Assembly (NCBI GenBank): GCA_016867615.1
Contig: VGJG01000151.1
Location: 1 to 5,294, forward strand
DNA from: Candidatus Aminicenantota bacterium
Lineage (GTDB): Bacteria > Acidobacteriota > Aminicenantia > Aminicenantales > JAFGAV01
Direction: 5' to 3'
DNA length: 5,294 nucleotides
Below are positions 1 through 4,162 of the stretch, piece after piece. The stretch's first letter is position 1. Each line of letters starts with the position of its first letter. The translations under genes were made by a program, and so were the position numbers. The notes beneath the pieces were generated by a model. The model was not told the origin of the DNA and ran no database searches. It saw only the letters and a program-made list of their open reading frames with translations.

Positions 1-38
1 GAGGACGCTTCGGACCGAATCCGAGAGGAGAAGACGCC

Positions 39-596
39 ATGCTCTTCGTATTTTTGATTTTCATCGGACTCTTCGTCCTTTTCGTCGTCGGGCTTTACAA
101 CAGCCTCGTCACCCTGCGCAACCGCTGCGACAACGGCTGGGCGCAGATCGACGTCCAGCTCCGTCGGCGCTACGACCTCATCCCCAACCTGGTGGAAACG
201 GTCAAGGGCTACGCCAAGCACGAGCGGGAGGTCTTCGAGCGTGTGACCCAAGCCCGCACCCAGGCCATCAGCGCCGGGACGGTCAAGGAACAGGGCTCGG
301 CCGAGAACATGCTCCAGGGCGCGCTCAAAAGCCTGTTCGCCGTGGCCGAGAACTACCCCGAGCTCAAGGCCAATCAGAATTTCCTCATGCTCCAGGAGGA
401 GCTGGCCGGCACGGAGTCCAAGGTGGCCTACTCCCGGCAGTTCTACAACGACTCGGTGATGAAATTCAACACCCGCATCCAGATGTTCCCCTCGAACATT
501 ATCGCCGGCATGTTCGGCTTCAAGGAGCGCGATTATTTCGAGATCGGCGCGGGCGAGGCGGCGGCCAAAGAGCCGGTTAAAGTCAGCTTTTCTTAA
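39..596 (+). CDS. lemA: LemA family membrane-anchored protein
   Basis: Seen: a 185-residue protein with one N-terminal hydrophobic segment (about residues 2-20), then the family's most conserved block at residues 34-62: W34, QID, QLRRR (40-44), [14 protein letters not shown] and H61-E62. A charged helical middle follows, then the typical C-terminal block FPSN (150-153) with [12 protein letters not shown]. Length and architecture match ordinary LemA proteins, so it looks complete. The ATG has a good Shine-Dalgarno, AGAGGAG at 24-30, 8 nt upstream. Known: LemA proteins are membrane-anchored helical-bundle proteins whose biochemical role is poorly defined; they are often encoded beside an HtpX-type protease, as here, where htpX begins 30 nt after this stop. 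Inference: the two form an operon whose promoter lies left of the window, since only 38 nt of upstream sequence is visible. The family call is secure; the function is not. Confidence 0.95.
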   Translation: MLFVFLIFIGLFVLFVVGLYNSLVTLRNRCDNGWAQIDVQLRRRYDLIPNLVETVKGYAKHEREVFERVTQARTQAISAGTVKEQGSAENMLQGALKSLFAVAENYPELKANQNFLMLQEELAGTESKVAYSRQFYNDSVMKFNTRIQMFPSNIIAGMFGFKERDYFEIGAGEAAAKEPVKVSFS

Positions 597-626
597 GATC
601 CCACCGGCCGAGCCCGGCGCCCCGCG

Positions 627-1526
627 ATGTTCGAGCAGATCTCGGAGAACAAGTTCAAGTCCGGCGTACTGGTCTTCTGCTTCCTGGTCCTGATCTTTCT
701 CCTGGTTTGGCTCCTTCAGTACCTGATGGGCCTGGGTGTGGCGGGCTTCGTCCTGGCTCTGGTCTTCGCCTCCTTCACGGCGTTCCTCAGCTACTGGGCC
801 AGCGACAAGATCGTCCTGGCCATGAGCCGCGCCCGGCCCGTGACCAAGGAGGAATATCCCTACCTGCACAACGTCGTCGAGGGCTTGGCCATCGCCGCCG
901 GGATCCCCGCCCCCCGCTGCTACGTCATCGACGACACGGCGCCCAACGCCTTCGCCACGGGGCGCAACCCCAAGAACTCGGTCATCTGCGTCACGACCGG
1001 ACTTCTCCAGAAGCTCAACCGCGCGGAGCTCGAGGGGGTCATCGGCCACGAGATGTCCCACATCAGGAATTACGATATCCTCCTCCAGACCCTGACCGTG
1101 GTCATGGTCGGAATCGTCGCCCTCCTCAGCGACTGGATCCTGCGGGGCGTTTTCTGGGGCGGCGGCCGGCGCCGCTCGAGCAGCCGGGATCGGGGGGGAG
1201 GCCAGCTGGCCCTCGTCCTGGTCGCGGTGGGGCTCGTGCTGGCCGTCCTCAGCCCCATCGTTTCCCAGCTCATCAGGCTGGCCGTCTCCCGGAGGCGCGA
1301 GTTCCTGGCCGACGCCTCGAGCGCCCAGCTCACCCGCCATCCCGCCGGACTGGCATCGGCCCTGAGAAAGCTCGCCTCCGACCCCGAGCCGCTCGAGGCG
1401 GCCAACAAGGCCACGGCCCACCTGTACATCATCAACCCCCTGAAGAACGTCAAGGGGGTCGTCAATAAGCTGTTCAGCACCCATCCGCCCATCGAGGAGC
1501 GCATCGCCGCCCTGGAGCGGATGTAG
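627..1526 (+). CDS. htpX: HtpX-type M48 zinc metalloprotease, integral membrane
   Basis: Seen: 299 residues, the usual HtpX length. The N-terminus (MFEQISENKFKS) is HtpX-like and precedes two hydrophobic segments, about 13-33 and 35-59. The zinc-binding helix has HEMSH at 141-145 (ligands H141 and H145, catalytic E142). The third ligand is probably E225 in RREFLAD. Two further hydrophobic segments lie at about 150-171 and 193-216, separated by an Arg/Ser/Gly-rich loop at 178-192. The conserved STHPP (284-288) sits near the C-terminus. No key residue is missing. Known: HtpX is an inner-membrane endopeptidase in membrane-protein quality control, acting on misfolded or damaged membrane proteins. 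Its ATG lies 30 nt after the lemA stop, without an obvious Shine-Dalgarno, so translation may depend on coupling to lemA. The start is supported mainly by the HtpX-like N-terminus. A distant M48 paralogue rather than the true orthologue is possible. Confidence 0.94.
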   Translation: MFEQISENKFKSGVLVFCFLVLIFLLVWLLQYLMGLGVAGFVLALVFASFTAFLSYWASDKIVLAMSRARPVTKEEYPYLHNVVEGLAIAAGIPAPRCYVIDDTAPNAFATGRNPKNSVICVTTGLLQKLNRAELEGVIGHEMSHIRNYDILLQTLTVVMVGIVALLSDWILRGVFWGGGRRRSSSRDRGGGQLALVLVAVGLVLAVLSPIVSQLIRLAVSRRREFLADASSAQLTRHPAGLASALRKLASDPEPLEAANKATAHLYIINPLKNVKGVVNKLFSTHPPIEERIAALERM

Positions 1527-1558
1527 GCCGCGCCCGTCGCTCCCGGACCGGCTTTTTT
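1527..1558 (+). terminator. Possible weak intrinsic terminator after htpX
   Basis: A GC-rich stretch directly after the htpX stop ends in a run of six T (1553-1558). The outer bases GCCG (1527-1530) can pair with CGGC (1549-1552), but the interior does not form a clean continuous helix. The position suits termination of lemA-htpX ahead of the tRNA promoter, but the short stem makes this a tentative call. Confidence 0.3.
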
Positions 1559-1575
1559 CAAATTGCCTTGAGGAC

Positions 1576-1604
1576 TTGTTTTTTTGAAATGGGCCCCATA
1601 TAAT
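1576..1604 (+). promoter_or_regulatory. Sigma70-type promoter of the tRNA-Asp gene
   Basis: A perfect -10 hexamer TATAAT lies at 1599-1604. Seventeen bases upstream is TTGTTT (1576-1581), a partial -35 sharing the TTG of the consensus. The expected transcription start is near 1611-1612, only 3-4 nt before the mature tRNA 5' end at 1615. Confidence 0.75.
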
Positions 1605-1614
1605 AATCCCTGGC

Positions 1615-1692
1615 GGGGTCGTAGTTCAGCTTGGTTAGAACGCCGGCCTGTCACGCCGGAGGTCGCGAGTTCAAGTCTCGTCGGCCCCGCCA
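1615..1692 (+). tRNA. tRNA-Asp (anticodon GTC), CCA encoded
   Basis: A complete cloverleaf can be drawn by hand. The acceptor stem GGGGTCG (1615-1621) pairs with CGGCCCC (1682-1688), with one G-U pair. T8-A9 are followed by a D stem GTTC/GAAC (1624-1627 with 1638-1641). The anticodon stem CCGGC/GCCGG (1643-1647 with 1655-1659) encloses loop CTGTCAC with anticodon GTC at 1650-1652. The variable region is AGGTC, and the T arm GCGAG-TTCAAGT-CTCGT ends at 1681. G1689 is the discriminator base, as expected for tRNA-Asp, and the CCA tail is encoded at 1690-1692. It delivers aspartate to GAC and GAU codons. It appears intact and has its own promoter just upstream. Confidence 0.98.
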
Positions 1693-1698
1693 TCCCTC

Positions 1699-1785
1699 TC
1701 CGAAACCAGCTTCCTTGGCCCTCCCTAATTCTAGGGAGGGCAGGGTGGGTTAATAAGATTAGGCAGATAAAGAGCTGGTTTCGGA
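1699..1785. repeat. 13-bp perfect inverted repeat enclosing a hairpin
   Basis: The left arm TCCGAAACCAGCT (1699-1711) is the exact reverse complement of AGCTGGTTTCGGA (1773-1785). The arms are 61 nt apart, and the 10-bp hairpin at 1718-1741 lies between them, so the transcript could fold into a large two-tier structure starting 7 nt after the tRNA. No transposase or flanking target duplication is visible, so whether this is a small mobile repeat or an RNA structure is open. Confidence 0.85.
1718..1741. other. Strong 10-bp hairpin, loop ATTC
   Basis: GCCCTCCCTA (1718-1727) pairs without mismatch with TAGGGAGGGC (1732-1741) across a four-base loop. The stem is as strong as a terminator stem and lies 26 nt after the tRNA, but no T-run follows on the + strand and none is present for the opposite strand. 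It could act as a 3' processing or stability structure, or be part of a REP-like intergenic repeat. A standard intrinsic terminator is not supported. Confidence 0.7.
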
Positions 1786-1798
1786 ATCTTTATCTTTT
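1765..1798 (+). terminator. AT-rich 9-bp hairpin followed by TTTT; possible terminator
   Basis: AGATAAAGA (1765-1773) pairs exactly with TCTTTATCT (1787-1795), leaving a 13-nt loop (1774-1786). The helix ends in a short T-run (1795-1798). The loop contains nearly all of the right arm of the 13-bp inverted repeat, so this hairpin competes with the long-range pairing to 1699-1711. The AT-rich stem makes it weak as a terminator. It is listed as a candidate because of the T-run and its position after the tRNA. Confidence 0.35.
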
Positions 1799-1870
1799 AC
1801 CAGCTTCCTTGGCCCTCCTCTCTTCTTACTTATTTCGCCAAGGGGGGATAGAGGTAAGCCCGATCTCCGG

Positions 1871-1890
1871 CGCGGCGACGTGCCGCCGCG
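1871..1890. other. GC-only hairpin
   Basis: CGCGGCG (1871-1877) pairs with CGCCGCG (1884-1890) across a six-base loop. No T-run follows. In a GC-rich background such stems arise easily, so it carries little weight alone. Confidence 0.4.
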
Positions 1891-1891
1891 A

Positions 1892-1945
1892 TCCAAAGCG
1901 GCCTCGTGCGGCCGCACTCCAAAGCGGCGATGCGTCGGCCGCTAA
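1892..1945. repeat. Imperfect tandem repeat with a 12-bp palindrome
   Basis: TCCAAAGCGGC occurs at 1892-1902 and 1918-1928, 26 bp apart, each followed by a related GC-rich tail ending in CGGCCGC. The first tail contains the perfect palindrome GTGCGGCCGCAC (1906-1917). This looks like an imperfect duplication of a unit of about 26 bp. No function is evident. Confidence 0.6.
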
Positions 1946-1996
1946 CCTTTCCGCAGACGTTTTCAAGTTCCCCTCGGATTCGTCAGAGGACGGCCG

Positions 1997-2026
1997 TTGA
2001 CATCCCCCCCTCCCGCCGCTTACAAT
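1997..2026 (+). promoter_or_regulatory. Strong sigma70-type promoter of ssrA
   Basis: A perfect -35 hexamer TTGACA (1997-2002) is followed after 18 bp by TACAAT (2021-2026), one mismatch from the -10 consensus. The expected start near 2033 leaves a leader of about 9 nt before the mature tmRNA 5' end, consistent with RNase P processing. It is the strongest promoter in the window and fits an abundant stable RNA. Confidence 0.88.
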
Positions 2027-2041
2027 ATCCGTGTTGAATCT

Positions 2042-2384
2042 GGGGGCGAAAGGATTCGACGGAGATATTGAGGCTGGGGCTGCATGCCGAGATTCCATCG
2101 ACCTCGTAAAACGGTGGGCCCAAGTAAGTGCAGAACAACTGCCCTTAGCTGCCTAACAACTAGACAGCCGTCTCCCGGGACACTCTCCCGCGGTTCCCGG
2201 GGGGCGCCGACCAGCGGGATAGCGGACCGGACCCGCCCTAGTACCGGCGAGCGAAACCCGACGGGGCTGGCTCCGCGGATTCCCTCCTCTTCGGAGAAGC
2301 GGAGTGAGAGCAGCGAAGAGGATACGCATGTAGACGCCCCTCGCTGAATGTCTTCGGACGCGGGTTCGATTCCCGCCGCCTCCA
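2042..2384 (+). ncRNA. ssrA: tmRNA (transfer-messenger RNA), one-piece form
   Basis: tmRNA rescues ribosomes stalled on broken mRNAs: it enters as an alanyl-tRNA mimic and then templates a degradation tag. Seen: the 5' acceptor strand GGGGGCG (2042-2048) pairs with CGCCTCC (2377-2383), leaving discriminator A2384; CCA is not encoded. GGATTCGACGG (2052-2062) is the conserved D-loop-like region, and the T arm is GCGGG-TTCGATT-CCCGC (2360-2376). The long H2 helix forms from 2063-2069 with 2347-2353, 2076-2080 with 2336-2340, and 2081-2087 with 2326-2332. PK1 is visible: 2088-2091 with 2103-2106 crossed by 2095-2100 with 2112-2117. A second crossing pair near the 3' end, 2270-2276 with 2299-2305 and 2286-2293 with 2314-2321, fits PK4. 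At 343 nt it has the usual one-piece length. Confidence 0.97.
2130..2156 (+). other. tmRNA tag reading frame, AEQLPLAA-stop
   Basis: After PK1 the frame GCA GAA CAA CTG CCC TTA GCT GCC TAA encodes AEQLPLAA. The resume codon is set at GCA because T and A occupy positions -5 and -4, as in the E. coli UAGUC resume signal, and because its distance from the CTCGTAAAA of PK1 is within one base of E. coli. The C-terminal LAA is the part recognised by ClpXP and related proteases in known tags. With the alanine from charged tmRNA the full tag would be nine residues, two fewer than in E. coli. Confidence 0.85.
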
Positions 2385-2410
2385 TATTTTCAGCTTCGGA
2401 AGAAGGAAAC

Positions 2411-3571
2411 GTGACGAACACGCCGCATCGCCCCGCCGCCGTTTTGCTCGCCGCGCTGCTGTTCTCTTCCCTGGCCGCCCAGCAGAGCGTCACGGTGCGC
2501 GTCCAGGTCCGGGATTACCCGGATTTCACCCGCCTGACCCTCGAATCCTCCGACAGGCTGGAAACCAGCTTGACCCGGACGGGCGGGACCCTGGAGATCA
2601 GCGTCGACTCGCCGGCCGCCCTGCGTCTTCAGACCGCACCCGTTTCCAGCCGCCTGATCAGGTCGGTCGCCTGGGGCCGACGCGAGGGGCGCCAGGTCTT
2701 GACCGTCGGGCTCAAGTCATCGGACTTCACCTACCAGGCTTTCACCGCCAACCGGCCCTTTCAACTGATGGTCGATTTCAGGGAAGGCGAGTCCGCCGCG
2801 CCGCCCCCCGCCCGCGAAAAAAGCGACGCCCCCCCTCCCGTGGCCCGGACAACGCCCCGGCCGTCCTCCGGGGTGAGGACGATCGTCCTCGACCCGGGGC
2901 ACGGGGGCATCGAGCCGGGCGCCAAGGGACGATTCGGAGCCCTGGAGAAAGACATCACCCTGGCCATCGGCCTGAAGCTCAAGGCCGTGATCGAACGGAA
3001 CCTGTCCTTCCGGGTGATCATGACCCGGGACAAGGACGTGGCGGTCTCGCTCGAGAACAGAGCCGCCCTGGCCAACAACAACGACGCCCTGCTGTTCATC
3101 AGCATCCACGCCAACGGCTCCTACAAGAAGAGCTCGCACGGATCGGAGACGTTCTTCTTGAGCCTCAACGCCTCGGACGAGGAAGTCAGACGTCTGGCCT
3201 ATTTCGAGAACACCCAGGGAGAGCTCGAGGGCCATCTTGCCGCCCAGGAAGAAGAGCAGGACGTTCTGCGCATGATCCTCTGGGACATGGCCCAGGCGGC
3301 GCATATCCGGCAGAGCAGCCGGCTGGCCGAGCTCATCCAGACCGAGCTCAACACTCTCCTGGGCACGGCCAACCGAGGGATCAAGCAGGCTCCCTTCAAG
3401 GTCCTGGCCGAGGTCGCCTGCCCGGCCGTCCTGGTCGAAACGGCCTTTTTGTCCAATCCCGAGGAGGAACGCCGGCTGGTCAACGATGAATTCCAGAATC
3501 AAGTCGCCCAGGCCATATTCCAGGGCCTGGTGAGCTACATCCGTCTCTATCCCCCCGAAGGCGGACGCTGA
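2411..3571 (+). CDS. Exported N-acetylmuramoyl-L-alanine amidase (AMIN + Amidase_3)
   Basis: This enzyme cleaves the bond between N-acetylmuramic acid and the stem peptide L-alanine, splitting septal peptidoglycan in the periplasm. Seen (386 residues): a signal peptide (about 1-23, Arg7 then a hydrophobic core ending SLAAQ), an AMIN-like beta domain (about 27-124), a Pro/Ala-rich linker (125-154) and a zinc amidase domain (155 to the end). Expected zinc ligands are H164 in DPGHGG, E179 in LEKD and H233 in SIHAN; E343 in LVETAFLSN is the catalytic glutamate. Residues about 251-290 form a helical insertion aligning with the autoinhibitory region of E. coli AmiB/AmiC. The GTG start is chosen because AGAAGGA (2401-2407) precedes it, closely at 3 nt, and the signal peptide starts there. 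An in-frame ATG at 2348 lies inside tmRNA and is rejected. The gene overlaps the next by one base. Orthology to one of AmiA, AmiB or AmiC cannot be settled. Confidence 0.95.
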   Translation: MTNTPHRPAAVLLAALLFSSLAAQQSVTVRVQVRDYPDFTRLTLESSDRLETSLTRTGGTLEISVDSPAALRLQTAPVSSRLIRSVAWGRREGRQVLTVGLKSSDFTYQAFTANRPFQLMVDFREGESAAPPPAREKSDAPPPVARTTPRPSSGVRTIVLDPGHGGIEPGAKGRFGALEKDITLAIGLKLKAVIERNLSFRVIMTRDKDVAVSLENRAALANNNDALLFISIHANGSYKKSSHGSETFFLSLNASDEEVRRLAYFENTQGELEGHLAAQEEEQDVLRMILWDMAQAAHIRQSSRLAELIQTELNTLLGTANRGIKQAPFKVLAEVACPAVLVETAFLSNPEEERRLVNDEFQNQVAQAIFQGLVSYIRLYPPEGGR

Positions 3572-4149
3572 TGCCGCGCCGCCGCATCCTGGTGCTCGTC
3601 GTCCTGGGCCTGACCCTGGTCTTGGCCGCCGTCCTTTTTTTTCTCAGGGGGGGATGGGAAAAGCCCTGGACGGAGGAGGAAATACCCGTGTCCGGGGACA
3701 CGGCCCCTCCCCCGGGGGAGACCGAAATGAAAAAGGTTCTGCTCTTTTTCCCCTCCGAGGCCGACGAGCTTCTCCATCCCGAAGAGCGGGAGATCGTCTC
3801 CGGGCCGACAGTGGAAAGGGAAGCCCGGCGTCTGGTCGAGGAGCTCATCAACGGATCCCGGACCGGCCTCATCTCCCCCATTCCCCCCGAGTCGCAGCTC
3901 CGACAGCTGTTCATCACCCGGGAGGGGACGGCGGTCGTGGATTTTTCCAAGGAATTCGGGGACCGGCATCCCTCCGGCACTTCGGCGGAGATGGCCACGG
4001 TTTTTTGCCTGGTCAACTCCCTGACCCGCAATTTCAGCTCCATAAAGAGAGTGTTCATCCTGGTCAACGGCAACGAAAGGGAAACTTTGAACGGGCACAT
4101 CAGCCTGGCCAAACCCTTTCCGCCGGCGTCGTCCCTGATCGCCGAGTGA
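3571..4149 (+). CDS. GerMN-domain protein with N-terminal membrane anchor
   Basis: Seen: 192 residues. A short basic N-terminus (PRRR) precedes a hydrophobic segment at about 5-25, then a polar, Pro-rich stretch to about residue 53. A GerMN-type domain fills the rest, with ELINGS (91-96), a following IPP, VVDFSKEF with D124, VNSLTRNF (N149) and VFILVNG (161-167). There is no lipobox cysteine, so it looks like a signal-anchor protein with its domain outside the inner membrane, not a lipoprotein. Known: GerMN was named from Bacillus GerM, a sporulation and germination protein, but occurs widely in non-sporulating bacteria, where its role is unclear. The ATG overlaps the amidase TGA (TGATG), with AAGG at 3558-3561 as a likely ribosome site, so translation is probably coupled. 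Inference: it assists or regulates cell-wall remodelling by the amidase. No evidence here shows sporulation. Confidence 0.87.
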   Translation: MPRRRILVLVVLGLTLVLAAVLFFLRGGWEKPWTEEEIPVSGDTAPPPGETEMKKVLLFFPSEADELLHPEEREIVSGPTVEREARRLVEELINGSRTGLISPIPPESQLRQLFITREGTAVVDFSKEFGDRHPSGTSAEMATVFCLVNSLTRNFSSIKRVFILVNGNERETLNGHISLAKPFPPASSLIAE

Positions 4150-4162
4150 GGGTCCCTTCCGG

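Larger units (their letters stand above)
1705..1818. repeat. 20-bp direct repeat, two exact copies 94 bp apart
   Basis: The same 20 bases, beginning ACCAGCTTCC and ending GGCCCTCC, occur at 1705-1724 and again at 1799-1818. The first copy overlaps the left arm of the 13-bp inverted repeat, so the segment at 1773-1779 can pair with either copy. The arrangement suggests duplication of a module, or remains of a repeat family inserted downstream of the tRNA. Confidence 0.85.
1693..1996. other. Non-coding, repeat-rich spacer between tRNA-Asp and ssrA
   Basis: About 300 bases with no protein gene that I can support. The reading frames that cross it also run through the tRNA or tmRNA and resemble no known protein. 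The left half (about 1699-1860) is relatively AT-rich, notably 1750-1800, and is full of inverted and direct repeats. The right half (about 1861-1960) is very GC-rich, with short palindromes and a tandem repeat. I do not recognise it as 6S RNA, SRP RNA, RNase P RNA or a known riboswitch. It may be a mobile-type intergenic repeat, a transcribed structured tail of the tRNA transcript, or both. Confidence 0.7.

Noticed and set aside
1..38. Open frame from base 1 that could be the tail of an upstream gene (stop at 55-57)
   Set aside because: Too short to recognise, and it would overlap lemA and its ribosome site.
707..1468. Overlapping plus-strand frame of 253 codons inside htpX
   Set aside because: Arg/Pro/Gly-rich out-of-frame translation of a clear HtpX gene.
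1070..1693. Minus-strand frame of 207 codons crossing htpX and tRNA-Asp
   Set aside because: Its N-terminus (GPTRLELATSG) is the antisense translation of the tRNA, a familiar annotation artefact, and the rest is antisense to htpX.
1705..1818. CRISPR array
   Set aside because: Only two copies of the repeat, with a 74-bp gap that itself contains inverted repeats; no spacer pattern.
1693..1996. Integrated element or attachment site at the tRNA-Asp 3' end
   Set aside because: No integrase gene and no second copy of the tRNA 3' end are present in the window.
1584..2000. Plus-strand frame of 138 codons
   Set aside because: It begins by reading through the tRNA promoter and tRNA and continues into the repeat-rich spacer; no protein-like pattern.
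2084..2347. Plus-strand frame of 87 codons
   Set aside because: Lies wholly inside tmRNA and is not the tag frame.
2020..2493. Minus-strand frame of 157 codons
   Set aside because: Antisense to tmRNA and the amidase start. The AAGIEPASE string is a recurrent artefact of reading tRNA-like T arms backwards.
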